Part shown: positions 8,040 through 16,665 of the stretch, piece by piece | Layout: every line of letters begins with the position of its first letter | Position numbering within the stretch: position 1 is the first letter of the stretch | Assembly (NCBI GenBank): GCA_900116485.1 | Contig: FPAX01000016.1 | Location: forward strand, 1 to 49,069 | Length of the DNA stretch: 49,069 nt | Direction of reading: 5' to 3' | DNA from: Selenomonas sp. GACV-9 | GTDB taxonomy: Bacteria; Bacillota; Negativicutes; Selenomonadales; Selenomonadaceae | The notes under the pieces: generated by a model | Told to the model about the DNA's origin: nothing | Databases searched by the model: none | Seen by the model: the letters and a program-made list of their open reading frames with translations, nothing else | Program-made: the position numbers and the translations under genes

Positions 8040-9323
8040 TCAAAGATAGCGCAGCCAGACGTATATATTCGCTATGATGATCGTCAGGATCATGACTGGG
8101 AACGCCACTTTCATGAAGCCCAGGAACGAGATCTGACGACCGCGCTGCGCAGCCATCGAGGCAACGACAACGTTGGCGCTGGCGCCGATCAGCGTACCGT
8201 TGCCACCGAGGCAGGCACCAAGTGCCAGCGACCACCAGAGCGGATCGAGATTCGTAAGGCCCATCTGCCCCATATCCTGGATCAGCGGAATCAGCGTCGC
8301 GACAAAGGGGATGTTATCGATGAATGCCGAGGCGACAGCACTCATCCAGAGGATCAGCACAGCCGTAGACGTGACATCGCCATGGGTGAGCTTGATGGCC
8401 TCAGCCGCCAGCATCTTGATGACGCCTGTCTCCACCAAGGCGCCGACGAGAACGAACAGGCCGGCGAAGAAGAAGATGGCCAGCCACTCGACCTTCGAGA
8501 GCACCTTGGCAATCATGGCCTCATTGCGCGTGAAGGTGATGAGCAGCAAAAGACCTGCGCCCGTAAGAGCTGCCGTTGCTGTCTCCAGTCCCAGTGCTCC
8601 ATGCATGACAAACAGCGAGATCGTGACGAAGATGACAAACAAGCATTTTTTCAGCAGCTTAACATCGGAAATCTGGCTCTTCGCGTTGAGACGCATGACC
8701 TTCTCCTGCAGTTCTGGCTGTGTCTTGAGTTCCTTACCGTACAGCAGGATCAGCAGAGCCTGTACTACGATGAAGATCACAATGGCCACTCCCGTAAGGT
8801 TCATGACGAAATCCATGAAGTTCAGGCCGACGGCGCTGCCGATCATGATGTTCGGCGGGTCACCGATCAGCGTCGCCGTGCCGCCGATGTTCGACGACAA
8901 GATCTGTGCAATCAGGTATGGCTTCACATCAACCTTGAGCTGCGCCGTGATGCTGAACGTGATAGGAACCGTCAGCAGTACGGTCGTGACATTATCGAGC
9001 AGGGCCGAGCAGACCATCGTGAGTGCCGACAGGGCTACCAGCAGCGCAATCGGACGAGCCTTGACCTTCTTGGCCGCCCAGATGGCCAGGAAGTTGAACA
9101 GGCCGGTCTCACTCGTGATGTTGACGATGATCATCATGCCCATCAAAAGTCCCAACGTATTGAAATCAATATGATGAATAGCAGTTTCCTGGCTGATGAT
9201 GCCACAGAGAATCATCAGCATAGCGCCAAAAATTCCCACGATGGTGCGATGCACCTTCTCTGAAATAATCAGCGCATAGGCGATTACGAAGATGATAACC
9301 GCCAGGGTCGTGCTGCTTAACAA
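8040..9323 (-). CDS. NhaD/ArsB-family ion transporter (IT superfamily permease)
   Basis: A 427-residue inner-membrane protein with about 11 helices. The two signature segments are DNVTTVLLTVP (about 110-120) and SNIGGTATLIGDPPNIMIG (about 144-162), with a second inverted set, DNIPFVATLIPL and GGNGTLIGASAN, in the C-terminal half. This repeat pattern is that of COG1055 (NhaD Na+/H+ antiporters and ArsB). No arsenic genes are nearby, so a Na+/H+ antiporter or anion role is more likely than arsenite export. The start is a TTG at 9321-9323. It lies 27 bp after the upstream small protein and ends the glnS operon. Confidence 0.8.
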   Translation of the reverse strand: MLSSTTLAVIIFVIAYALIISEKVHRTIVGIFGAMLMILCGIISQETAIHHIDFNTLGLLMGMMIIVNITSETGLFNFLAIWAAKKVKARPIALLVALSALTMVCSALLDNVTTVLLTVPITFSITAQLKVDVKPYLIAQILSSNIGGTATLIGDPPNIMIGSAVGLNFMDFVMNLTGVAIVIFIVVQALLILLYGKELKTQPELQEKVMRLNAKSQISDVKLLKKCLFVIFVTISLFVMHGALGLETATAALTGAGLLLLITFTRNEAMIAKVLSKVEWLAIFFFAGLFVLVGALVETGVIKMLAAEAIKLTHGDVTSTAVLILWMSAVASAFIDNIPFVATLIPLIQDMGQMGLTNLDPLWWSLALGACLGGNGTLIGASANVVVASMAAQRGRQISFLGFMKVAFPVMILTIIIANIYVWLRYL

Positions 9324-9350
9324 TGCAATCCACTTCTTTCCATAGTATCT

Positions 9351-9662
9351 TTAATTTTCCTTCTTGTACTTCGGCGTCAGCACGATGCTTTCGCCATCGC
9401 GCTTGATCTTGAACGTATAGTGCTGAACACCCTCGCGGAAAAGTTCCATCTTGAGCACCATCAGTGCCTTGCCGAGATCCTCAGTCAGCGCCGGCGTGAA
9501 CCCAGCCCGGCTGAGCTCAGCAGGAGGCTCAACGGCCGCGCGCTCACGGTGCTTCTTGTCCGCAATTTTCTCGGCCTTGATGAAGGTATCCTCAAGCGTC
9601 TCTTCTTCCACGTAGTTCTGGAACATATCCTTATCCGTAAGTCCCTTTGGAATCTTGCCCAT
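9351..9662 (-). CDS. Small conserved protein in the glnS operon, unknown function
   Basis: A 103-residue, charged, soluble protein. It is alpha-helical at the N-terminus and ends in a likely beta hairpin (YTFKIKRDGESIVLTPKYKKEN). It starts 1 bp after the glnS stop, so it is tightly coupled to it. It has no cysteine, membrane segment or recognised domain. The position suggests a function tied to translation or expression of the neighbouring antiporter, but this is only context. Confidence 0.7.
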   Translation of the reverse strand: MGKIPKGLTDKDMFQNYVEEETLEDTFIKAEKIADKKHRERAAVEPPAELSRAGFTPALTEDLGKALMVLKMELFREGVQHYTFKIKRDGESIVLTPKYKKEN

Positions 9663-9663
9663 A

Positions 9664-11340
9664 TTATCCCTTCTTTACTTTGGCCCAGCTGTCACGCAGG
9701 CCAACGACACGGTTGAACACCAGCTTGTCCGGCGTAGTGTCCGGATCGACAACGAAGTAGCCCTCACGCAGGAACTGATAATGCGTGCCGGCAGCCGTGA
9801 GCTTGACGCTCGGCTCGATCCAGGCATTCTCGATGACTTCCAGCGACGTCTTGTTGAGTGCGGCGATGAAGTCCTCCGGCAGATTGCCATTCTCATCAGT
9901 CTCGAGCAGGTAGTCGTAGAGACGAACCTCAGCCGGCAGAGCCGTCTTGGCAGCCACCCAGTGGATCGTGCCCTTGATCTTGCGGCCAGCCGTTGCGCCA
10001 CCCGTCTTCGAGTCAAGGTCTGCCGTGCAGCGCAGCTCGACAACATTGCCTGCCTCGTCCTTCACGACTTCCTCGCACTTGATGATATAGGCATGCTTGA
10101 GGCGAACCTCTCCGCCCGGTTTGAGGCGGAAATACTTCTTCGGCGGCTCCTCCATGAAGTCTTCCTGTTCGATGTAGAGCTCGCGGGAGAAAGGTACGAA
10201 ACGGCTGCCACCATGCATCGGGTTATTGTCGGCCAGCAGGTACTCCTCTTTATCCTCTGGATAATTCGTGATGACGACCTTCAGCGGACGCAGCACTGCC
10301 ATGACGCGGTCGGCATGCTCGTTGAGGTCATCGCGGACGCAATGCTCGAGCATGCTGACATCAACGAGGCTGTTGCCCTTGGCGACACCGATTTCCTCGC
10401 AGAAGTTGCGCAGCGATGCCGGCGTATAACCGCGACGGCGCAGGCCCGAGATGGTCGGCATGCGCGGATCATCCCAACCGCGCACATACCCATCTTCGAC
10501 GAGCTGGCGCAGCTTGCGCTTGCTCGTGACCGTATTCGTGAGGTTCAGGCGGGCAAACTCAATCTGGCGCGGGCGCGTATTGACGTCAAAGCCCAGCGAT
10601 TCCAACAGCCAGTCATAGAACGGGCGGTGTTCCTCGAACTCGAGGGTGCAGACCGAGTGGGTAATGCCCTCGATGGCATCCGACAGCGGATGGGCAAAAT
10701 CATACATCGGATAGATGCACCAGGCATCACCCGTGCGATGATGATGCGCATGAGCAATGCGGTAGATGACCGTATCGCGCATGACCATATTCGGCGAAGC
10801 CATGTCGATCTTTGCGCGCAGTACCTTCTCACCATCGCCGAACTCACCAGCCTTCATGCGGGCAAACAGATCGAGGTTCTCCTCGACACTGCGGTTGCGG
10901 TACGGGCTTTCCTTCCCCGGCTCTGTCAGCGTGCCACGATACTGCTTGATCTCCTCAGCCGTGAGGTCATCCACATAAGCCAGGCCCTTCTTGATGAGCT
11001 CGACGGCATAGTCATAGAGCTTATCGAAGTAGTCCGAGGCATAATACATGCGGTTCTGCCACGAGAAGCCGAGCCAATGGATGTCCTCCTGGATGGAATC
11101 GACGTACTCCGTATCCTCCTTGGTCGGATTCGTATCATCAAAGCGCAGGTTGCAAAGACCATGATTATACTCAGCCAGACCGAAATTCAAGCAAATGGAT
11201 TTCGCATGACCGATATGGAGATAGCCATTCGGCTCAGGTGGAAACCGCGTATGGATGCCTTCCGTATATTTGCCGTTTTTCAGGTCGTCCTCAATCGCAT
11301 TCTGCACGAAATTCGTGGCGATTGTCGTATTCTCTGCCAT
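9664..11340 (-). CDS. glnS: Glutaminyl-tRNA synthetase
   Basis: A 558-residue class I aminoacyl-tRNA synthetase that charges tRNA-Gln directly. HIGH is at 42-45 and a KMSKS-like VTSKRKL near 265. The N-terminal Rossmann fold is followed by the two C-terminal anticodon-binding beta barrels, and length agrees with E. coli GlnRS (~554). ATG at 11340 follows AGGAGAG; the longer reading upstream is not homologous. It is second in an operon after the HD-domain gene (13 bp gap). Most Firmicutes make Gln-tRNA with GatCAB, so direct charging is a lineage trait of interest. Confidence 0.95.
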   Translation of the reverse strand: MAENTTIATNFVQNAIEDDLKNGKYTEGIHTRFPPEPNGYLHIGHAKSICLNFGLAEYNHGLCNLRFDDTNPTKEDTEYVDSIQEDIHWLGFSWQNRMYYASDYFDKLYDYAVELIKKGLAYVDDLTAEEIKQYRGTLTEPGKESPYRNRSVEENLDLFARMKAGEFGDGEKVLRAKIDMASPNMVMRDTVIYRIAHAHHHRTGDAWCIYPMYDFAHPLSDAIEGITHSVCTLEFEEHRPFYDWLLESLGFDVNTRPRQIEFARLNLTNTVTSKRKLRQLVEDGYVRGWDDPRMPTISGLRRRGYTPASLRNFCEEIGVAKGNSLVDVSMLEHCVRDDLNEHADRVMAVLRPLKVVITNYPEDKEEYLLADNNPMHGGSRFVPFSRELYIEQEDFMEEPPKKYFRLKPGGEVRLKHAYIIKCEEVVKDEAGNVVELRCTADLDSKTGGATAGRKIKGTIHWVAAKTALPAEVRLYDYLLETDENGNLPEDFIAALNKTSLEVIENAWIEPSVKLTAAGTHYQFLREGYFVVDPDTTPDKLVFNRVVGLRDSWAKVKKG

Positions 11341-11353
11341 TAGATTCTCTCCT

Positions 11354-12154
11354 TTATAAATCCACACGGTCTTTGACCGCACATTTCTCTTCTATATATT
11401 GACGCAGCCGGCGTATACCGACATCGAGGCCTTCCTGCTCCGGAAGATACTTGATGATGAGATCGATATAGCCGCGCTCCACCATCTTGCGCAACGTCCA
11501 GCTGAAGTTGACATCGTAGACCCACATGAGCCGCACGAGCTTGCGGTCGCCATGGGTGCGCAAATGACGGTAATCCGCCTGCTTACCCTCGGCAAAGTCA
11601 CGGACAAAGTCCGGGCTCACAAGCTGGCTCGCATCGGCCTTGATGAACTTTGGCGCCTTATCGACACCATCAGGTGTCAGATAAGGCGAGAGCACGCGGT
11701 AGATATCGAGCTTGTCCGCATCACGCAGCAGCCTTGCAAACAGCAGCTTGCGCTTATCCGTCACTGGCTCGATTTCCTTCTTGTTGTGGTTGCGGATGGC
11801 AAAGCGCACCAGCTCGGCATCCTCGGCCGTCAGATCATCCATATACGGCATCTCTTCTGCCAGCACCTTGAGTCCAAGATCTGCATGATCCTCCGACTGA
11901 GCATCATTGAAGGTCTTGTAGATGCTGTACTGGCGGAAGCGTCCCACATCATGGAACAACCCCATGATCTCAGCCAGCTGCACATCATGCTGGCTGAGTG
12001 AGAGCTCACAGGCCAGCTCCCGGGCAATCGCCGTGACATAGCCCGTATGGATCATCTTGATGCGTATTCCCTGCATGACTTCTTCGTCATCGGTAACAAA
12101 GCGTTTCATATATGCATCCATCCAGGTATGCATCTTCTTCAATAATTCTTCCAC
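11354..12154 (-). CDS. HD-domain phosphohydrolase
   Basis: A 266-residue cytosolic protein with an HD metal site: H36, H68-D69 and H90 (HTGYV...FHDVGR...EDHADLG), with a likely final Asp in RDADKLD. Such proteins hydrolyse nucleotides or related phosphoesters. The compact single-domain form fits the general HD family rather than RelA/SpoT or dGTPase. It begins at GTG (12154), 8 nt after AAGGAA. It is the first gene of the operon with glnS, the 103-aa protein and the antiporter. Substrate unknown. Confidence 0.75.
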   Translation of the reverse strand: MEELLKKMHTWMDAYMKRFVTDDEEVMQGIRIKMIHTGYVTAIARELACELSLSQHDVQLAEIMGLFHDVGRFRQYSIYKTFNDAQSEDHADLGLKVLAEEMPYMDDLTAEDAELVRFAIRNHNKKEIEPVTDKRKLLFARLLRDADKLDIYRVLSPYLTPDGVDKAPKFIKADASQLVSPDFVRDFAEGKQADYRHLRTHGDRKLVRLMWVYDVNFSWTLRKMVERGYIDLIIKYLPEQEGLDVGIRRLRQYIEEKCAVKDRVDL

Positions 12155-12205
12155 GACTCGTCTTCCTTACTATAAATACCTTTGTCACTGCATGAAAACA
12201 TTATA

Positions 12206-12234
12206 ATTATACTACGAAGGGAATTGTCGCGCAA
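12206..12234 (-). promoter_or_regulatory. Promoter of the HD-glnS operon
   Basis: Minus-strand TTGCGC (12229-12234), 17 bp spacer, TATAAT (12206-12211). It starts only 3 bp beyond the niaR stop. Confidence 0.7.
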
Positions 12235-12236
12235 TA

Positions 12237-12770
12237 TCAGCCCCGGGCGACGCCATCCTCCACCAGGATGTCCAGTGCCCGCAAATCCTCACGGATAGCC
12301 TGCAGAGTTTCCTCGTCGGGAACCCGCACCGTATGCATGTGGATGCCGCCAGTCACCACCAGCAGCGGATTGGCCTGGCATTTCTGCATCTTCGACAGGA
12401 ACGCACGCACGTCACGCCGATTCTCCAGCAGAAGGTCGCCGCGGATTGGACCGTATAAGGGATGTTCGACGATGACATCTAGCACAGCACCGCCGTTGTC
12501 GACGATGGCCAGAAGTTCCTTTTCCATGCCGGCTGCATCATGCTGGCAGACCAGCGTCACCATGCGGCTGCTCTCGGCCTTCTCTGCTGGCAAGATATAG
12601 CCCCGCGGCGTTGCAAAGATCTGCACACCCTGCGCCCGCAAGATGCTGATATCCCCGACAATGATCTGCCTGCTCACAGCAAACTCACGTGAAAGTTTCG
12701 TTCCCGTAAGGGGCTGCTCCGCCTCACGCAGGCGTTTGAGTAAATGTTCCCGGCGGTCTTCCGTATTCAT
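12237..12770 (-). CDS. niaR: NiaR-type transcriptional repressor of NAD biosynthesis
   Basis: A 177-residue regulator with an N-terminal helix-turn-helix (about 8-60, LTGTKLSREFAVSRQIIVGDISILRAQG) and a C-terminal 3H domain, named for three conserved histidines; candidates here are in VEHPLYGP and in GGIHMHTV. In characterised homologues (Bacillus YrxA/NiaR, Thermotoga NiaR) the 3H domain binds nicotinic acid and a metal, and the protein represses nad and niacin-transport genes. No nad gene is adjacent here, so it acts in trans. The ATG at 12770 was chosen because the longer frame runs through the terminator hairpin at 12807. Confidence 0.88.
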   Translation of the reverse strand: MNTEDRREHLLKRLREAEQPLTGTKLSREFAVSRQIIVGDISILRAQGVQIFATPRGYILPAEKAESSRMVTLVCQHDAAGMEKELLAIVDNGGAVLDVIVEHPLYGPIRGDLLLENRRDVRAFLSKMQKCQANPLLVVTGGIHMHTVRVPDEETLQAIREDLRALDILVEDGVARG

Positions 12771-12806
12771 GCACAAACCTCCTGTTCCTCTGGTGCTGCT
12801 GATAAC

Positions 12807-12830
12807 AAAAAAGGCCGCCCTTCGGCAGCC
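12807..12830 (-). terminator. Terminator of the tRNA operon
   Basis: A 7 bp stem (GGCTGCC with GGGCGGCC, one wobble) and six T on the minus strand, 13 bp after the tRNA-Val CCA end. Confidence 0.85.
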
Positions 12831-12842
12831 TATATTTTTGAA

Positions 12843-12918
12843 TGGTGGGCGATAACAGAATCGAACTGCTGACATCTTGCTTGTAAGGCAAGCGCTCTCC
12901 CAGCTGAGCTAATCGCCC
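12843..12918 (-). tRNA. tRNA-Val (TAC)
   Basis: 76 nt with an encoded CCA. Acceptor GGGCGAT pairs with ATCGCCC. The anticodon stem CTTGC/GCAAG closes the loop CTTACAA with anticodon TAC. The T-loop is TTCGATT. Last of three tandem tRNAs. Confidence 0.97.
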
Positions 12919-12922
12919 GAAA

Positions 12923-12997
12923 TGGTGACGCGTATGGGATTCGAACCCATGAAGCCGCCGTGAAAGGGCGGTGTCTTAACCACTTGACCAACGCGCC
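12923..12997 (-). tRNA. tRNA-Glu (TTC)
   Basis: 75 nt with an encoded CCA. Anticodon stem CCGCC/GGCGG and loop CTTTCAC give anticodon TTC. Acceptor GGCGCGT pairs with ACGCGTC with one G-U. It is separated by 4 nt from tRNA-Val. Confidence 0.97.
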
Positions 12998-13000
12998 ATA

Positions 13001-13076
13001 TGGCTCCTCGAGCAGGATTCGAACCTGCGACAGCCTGATTAACAGTCAGGTGCTCTACCGGCTGAGCTATCGAGGA
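13001..13076 (-). tRNA. tRNA-Asn (GTT)
   Basis: 76 nt with an encoded CCA. Acceptor TCCTCGA pairs with TCGAGGA. Anticodon stem CCTGA/TCAGG and loop CTGTTAA give anticodon GTT. First of the tandem array, 3 nt from tRNA-Glu. Confidence 0.97.
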
Positions 13077-13111
13077 ATAACTCTTGTGACACTCTCGTGT
13101 CGACAAAAGAT

Positions 13112-13140
13112 ATTATACGGGATTTTTACGCATAATGCAA
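13112..13140 (-). promoter_or_regulatory. Promoter of the tRNA operon
   Basis: Minus-strand TTGCAT (13135-13140), 17 bp spacer, TATAAT (13112-13117), about 36 bp before tRNA-Asn. Confidence 0.85.
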
Positions 13141-13170
13141 CCCCTTTTTTTCGTATCATGAAAAAATTTT

Positions 13171-13668
13171 TCAGATGCGGTCGCGGCGCATATCCTCAGC
13201 GATGAGTTCCTCCAAGCGGCCCACCGTCATGTCCTTATCCGAATAGACCGTGATGCCATGCTTCTGCAGCAGGGCCGTCGTCACGCCCTGACCCTTGATC
13301 TTCTTGTCTTCGAAATTGCCATTATAGATTTTCTTGACGCCGCAGGATGGACTGCCTTCCTTGAGGATCGCCACCTTCGCATGATAGGCTTCGGCTATCT
13401 TGAGCACCTTGTCGGCACCGGTCAGGAAATACTGCGTCATATCCCGCCCATTCTCATCCATGGCCTTAGCCTTGCCCGACAAAACCTTCTTGCCTGTACC
13501 GCCCTGGATCTCTACGCAAGGACGCGGCACGGGCAGCATCGCAAAGCATTCGGGACAGACCGCGATGAACCGGCCCCGCTCGTTGTACTTGAGCAGCAGC
13601 TCATGCGTATTCGTCCCACCATTGAATTTGACTTTGTGCCCCAGCAGACAAGCACTTACCAAGATCAT
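13171..13668 (-). CDS. DUF523/TudS-like protein (thiouracil desulfurase family)
   Basis: A 165-residue protein with the DUF523 pattern: SACLLG (C7), CPE (C38), RPCVEI (C51) and GSPSCG (C109), ending in GVTTALL. In the characterised member TudS three cysteines hold a [4Fe-4S] cluster that removes sulfur from 2-thiouracil; C7, C38 and C109 are the likely equivalents. The protein lacks the second cysteine often seen in the first motif (HKVKFNG). Its start overlaps the exonuclease stop by 4 bp, so the pair is coupled. Biological substrate uncertain. Confidence 0.8.
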   Translation of the reverse strand: MILVSACLLGHKVKFNGGTNTHELLLKYNERGRFIAVCPECFAMLPVPRPCVEIQGGTGKKVLSGKAKAMDENGRDMTQYFLTGADKVLKIAEAYHAKVAILKEGSPSCGVKKIYNGNFEDKKIKGQGVTTALLQKHGITVYSDKDMTVGRLEELIAEDMRRDRI

Positions 13669-14240
13669 CGTCTATACCCCTTTCTAACGCCAAACGGCTG
13701 AACACGGATTCCCAGCTGCGCCGTCAGTCCCTTCAGACTGCCTACAGCCATCTCCCTAGCAGCAGCCACCGGGATGTACGCACAGGTGCGCGCATCATCC
13801 AGCGCATTGTGATGATTGAACTCGACATGCAGGAAACTGCCCACCGTATCGAGCTTGTGATTGGCAAGCTCCGGCCAGACCTTGCGCGAGATTGCTACCG
13901 TGTCGCAGTAGGCAAAGTCCGGATTGCCTAGCCCATCCTTCGCCAGACAGGCGCCGAGCACCCCCATATCAAAGGGGGCATTATGGGCAACGACAATCCT
14001 TCCCTCGAGATGCGCCCGCAGCTCTGGCCAGATATCAGCAAAGCTCGGCGCTGTGGCAGTATCCTCCCGCGTGATACCGTGAATGCGCGTGTTGTACCAA
14101 TTGTAACGGTTTCCTGGCGGCTGGATCAACGTATAATACGAGTCATAAAGTTTTCCTTCCTTGACCTCAACCACAGCTACACTGCAGGCCGAATCACGGG
14201 CTGCAGTCGCCGTCTCGAAGTCAATGGCAGCAAAATCCAT
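13665..14240 (-). CDS. DEDDh 3'-5' exonuclease (DnaQ-like)
   Basis: A 191-residue exonuclease domain with the full DEDDh set: D7 and E9 (AAIDFET), D91 (AHNAPFD), H144 and D149 (HHNALDDA). It is a stand-alone member of the DNA polymerase III epsilon family without polymerase or BRCT domains, acting on single-stranded DNA or RNA 3' ends. It starts at an ATG 100 bp downstream of nfnB and is coupled by overlap to the TudS-like gene. The link between a nuclease and a thiopurine/pyrimidine-type desulfurase hints at nucleic-acid or nucleotide salvage; this is inference. Confidence 0.88.
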   Translation of the reverse strand: MDFAAIDFETATAARDSACSVAVVEVKEGKLYDSYYTLIQPPGNRYNWYNTRIHGITREDTATAPSFADIWPELRAHLEGRIVVAHNAPFDMGVLGACLAKDGLGNPDFAYCDTVAISRKVWPELANHKLDTVGSFLHVEFNHHNALDDARTCAYIPVAAAREMAVGSLKGLTAQLGIRVQPFGVRKGYRR

Positions 14241-14340
14241 TAAAGTATTCCCTCTTCCCTAAAACAATGATAAATCCGCCCCAGCTTTGCCTTGGCTGGG
14301 ACGGACTACCTGCGGTCAACCTTGACCGGATAAAGCTATA

Positions 14341-15747
14341 TCAGCTGTTTTTCTTTTTCTGCAGATACTTATCAATGGCAGCAGCAGCCTTGCGCCCTGC
14401 CCCCATCGCGAGGATTACCGTAGCAGCACCAGTTACGATGTCGCCACCGGCAAATACTCCTGGCTTGGACGTAGCGCAGGACTCTTCATCAGCCTCGATA
14501 TTGCCACGCTTCGTCGTAGCAAGGCCCGGCGTCGTATGAGCAATGATGGGGTTCGGGCCCGTACCGATGGACACGATGACCGTATCCACAGCCAGCTCGA
14601 ACTCTGAGCCCTCGACAGCTACCGGACGACGACGGCCAGACTCATCAGGCTCGCCAAGCTCCATACGGATGCAGGTCATGGCCTTGACCCAGCCATTCTC
14701 ATCGCCAAGAATCTCAACAGGATTGTTGAGCAATTTGAAATCGATGCCCTCTTCTTTTGCATGCTCGACTTCTTCCTTACGGGCCGGCAGCTCTGCCTCG
14801 CTGCGGCGATAGACGATATAGACATGCTCAGCCCCCAGGCGCAGTGCCGTGCGGGCAGCATCCATGGCTACGTTGCCGCCGCCGATAACAGCGACATTTT
14901 TGCCCACTTTAATCGGGGTTGCATATTCCGGGAACTTATAAGCCTTCATGAGATTGCAGCGCGTCAGGAACTCATTGGCCGAGTAGACACCGTTGAGGCT
15001 CTCACCGGGGATGCCCTGGAAACGCGGCAGGCCAGCCCCCGTGCCGATGAATACCGCATCAAAGCCCTCTTCTTCCATCAGCTCATCTACGGTGAACAGA
15101 CGGCCAGCGACAGCATCGAGCTCGAATTTGACGCCGAGCTTCTCGATATTCTCGATCTCCTTCTTGACCACGGCATCCTTCGGCAGACGGAATTCCGGGA
15201 TGCCGTAGGACAGCACGCCACCAGCCTTATGCAGTGCCTCAAATACCGTGACCTTATAGCCCTTCTTGGCAAGATCCCCAGCACAGGAAAGGCCGGACGG
15301 ACCGGAACCCAGTACAGCTACCTTCTGGGCATCAGCTGCAAACTCGATAGGCTTTACTTCCTCATTCTTGGCCATATAACGGTCAGCGACAAAACGCTCC
15401 AGCCGGCCAATGCCGACCGACTCACCCTTCTTGGCCAGCACGCAGTATTTCTCGCACTGGTTCTCCTGCGGGCAGACGCGGCCGCAGACAGCTGGCAGTG
15501 CATTGGCTTCCTTGATTTTCTCGATAGCGCCATCAAAATCGCGCTCCTTGATCTTGCCGATGAACTCGGGGATATCAACCGATACCGGGCAGCCCTTGCG
15601 GCACTGCGGGATCTTGCAGTGCAGGCAGCGTTCCGCCTCGGCTACTGCCGTTTCTTCATCGTAGCCCAGGGCTACCTCGTCAAAGTTATGGGCACGGACT
15701 TTCGGGTCCTGTACCGGCATTTCATGTTTCTTCAAAGACAGAGCCAT
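14341..15747 (-). CDS. nfnB: NfnB: large subunit of ferredoxin-NAD(P)+ bifurcating oxidoreductase (GltA-like)
   Basis: A 468-residue iron-sulfur flavoprotein homologous to the glutamate synthase small subunit. Two N-terminal cysteine sets (C41, C44, C49, C53 and C88, C92, C98, C102) hold two [4Fe-4S] clusters. FAD-binding VLGSGPSG is near 146-153, and a second Rossmann motif for NADP(H), VIGGGNVAMDAA, near 290. It starts 3 bp after NfnA, the arrangement and sizes of NfnAB, which couples reduced ferredoxin plus NADH oxidation to reduction of two NADP+. Databases may call it gltA or SudA, but no large glutamate synthase subunit is present and the partner supports Nfn. Confidence 0.85.
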   Translation of the reverse strand: MALSLKKHEMPVQDPKVRAHNFDEVALGYDEETAVAEAERCLHCKIPQCRKGCPVSVDIPEFIGKIKERDFDGAIEKIKEANALPAVCGRVCPQENQCEKYCVLAKKGESVGIGRLERFVADRYMAKNEEVKPIEFAADAQKVAVLGSGPSGLSCAGDLAKKGYKVTVFEALHKAGGVLSYGIPEFRLPKDAVVKKEIENIEKLGVKFELDAVAGRLFTVDELMEEEGFDAVFIGTGAGLPRFQGIPGESLNGVYSANEFLTRCNLMKAYKFPEYATPIKVGKNVAVIGGGNVAMDAARTALRLGAEHVYIVYRRSEAELPARKEEVEHAKEEGIDFKLLNNPVEILGDENGWVKAMTCIRMELGEPDESGRRRPVAVEGSEFELAVDTVIVSIGTGPNPIIAHTTPGLATTKRGNIEADEESCATSKPGVFAGGDIVTGAATVILAMGAGRKAAAAIDKYLQKKKNS

Positions 15748-15750
15748 TGC

Positions 15751-16593
15751 TTACTTCCTCCCCAGTCCGATGTTGCAGATATGGTCTTTTTCCTCGGCCT
15801 CGAGGTCGCGATACATGCGCTGACGGCTCATGAGGGCGTTGAAATCTACGAGATGTCCATCAAACTCCGGACCATCGACGCAGGCGAATTTCGTCTCATC
15901 ACCGACCTGCACGCGGCAACCGCCGCACATGCCCGTACCATCAACCATGATCGGGTTGAGGCTGACGACCGTATGGATGCCAAGCTCACGCGTGCAGTCT
16001 GCCACGCTCTTCATCATGATGACCGGGCCGATTGCCGTGATCTGCGCAATCTTCTCGCCACGCTGGGCCAGTTCCTGCACCGCATAAGTGACAAAGCCCT
16101 TGATGCCGCGGGAACCATCATCGGTGGTAATGAGGATCTCGTCAGTGACTTCCTTCATCTCATCTTCCATGATCAGGATGTCCTTGGTCTTGGCACCCAT
16201 GATGGCGATGACCTTATTGCCGGCCTCTTTCATAGCGCGGGCAATGGGGAAGGTCGGAGCCACACCGATACCGCCGCCAACAACGACTACCGTGCCATCG
16301 AATTTCTTGATTTCCGACGGCTGACCCAGCGGACCGACAAAATCGACAATTGACTCGCCCGGCTCGACAGCAGCCAAAGCCATCGTCGATGCGCCGATGA
16401 CCTGGAACACGATATTTACGACACCGGTCTCACGATTGAAATTGGCAATCGTCAGTGGAATGCGTTCGCCCTTCTCATCAACACGCAGGACGATAAACTG
16501 ACCTGCCTGCGCTTTTTTCGCTACACGCGGGGCATCGATATCCATCGAGAAGACATTCGGGGAAAGCTCCTCTTTCTTCAGGATCTTAAACAT
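15751..16593 (-). CDS. nfnA: NfnA: small subunit of the bifurcating oxidoreductase (PyrK/SudB-like)
   Basis: A 280-residue flavoprotein of the ferredoxin-NADP reductase fold. It has an N-terminal FAD barrel, an NAD(H)-binding GGGIGVAPTFPIARA segment (about 107-121), and a C-terminal [2Fe-2S] site with clustered cysteines (GMCGGCRVQVGDETKFAC, about 220-237). Dihydroorotate dehydrogenase electron-transfer subunits and sulfide dehydrogenases share this design; the adjacent NfnB decides in favour of Nfn. It lies 72 bp after the methylene-THF reductase, and no separate promoter is obvious, so the three are probably one transcript. Confidence 0.85.
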   Translation of the reverse strand: MFKILKKEELSPNVFSMDIDAPRVAKKAQAGQFIVLRVDEKGERIPLTIANFNRETGVVNIVFQVIGASTMALAAVEPGESIVDFVGPLGQPSEIKKFDGTVVVVGGGIGVAPTFPIARAMKEAGNKVIAIMGAKTKDILIMEDEMKEVTDEILITTDDGSRGIKGFVTYAVQELAQRGEKIAQITAIGPVIMMKSVADCTRELGIHTVVSLNPIMVDGTGMCGGCRVQVGDETKFACVDGPEFDGHLVDFNALMSRQRMYRDLEAEEKDHICNIGLGRK

Positions 16594-16665
16594 GATTCAC
16601 TCTCCTAAATACATATACAACTTCAGCCGCATTGCCTGCGGTCTTATCTGCTCATTCTACCGTGC

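Noticed and set aside
9655..11343. A 562-codon plus-strand frame opposite glnS
   Set aside because: It is the antisense shadow of glnS in GC-rich DNA. Similar long antisense frames lie over lepA, dnaK, nfnB and the FAD dehydrogenase; none has homology or an SD.
14250..14330. Terminator between nfnB and the exonuclease gene
   Set aside because: The stem CCCAGC/GCTGGG near 14279-14300 is not followed by a T run on the transcribed strand.
14341..15747. Glutamate synthase small subunit (gltD/gltA)
   Set aside because: The family is shared, but there is no large GOGAT subunit and the NfnA-type partner lies 3 bp upstream.
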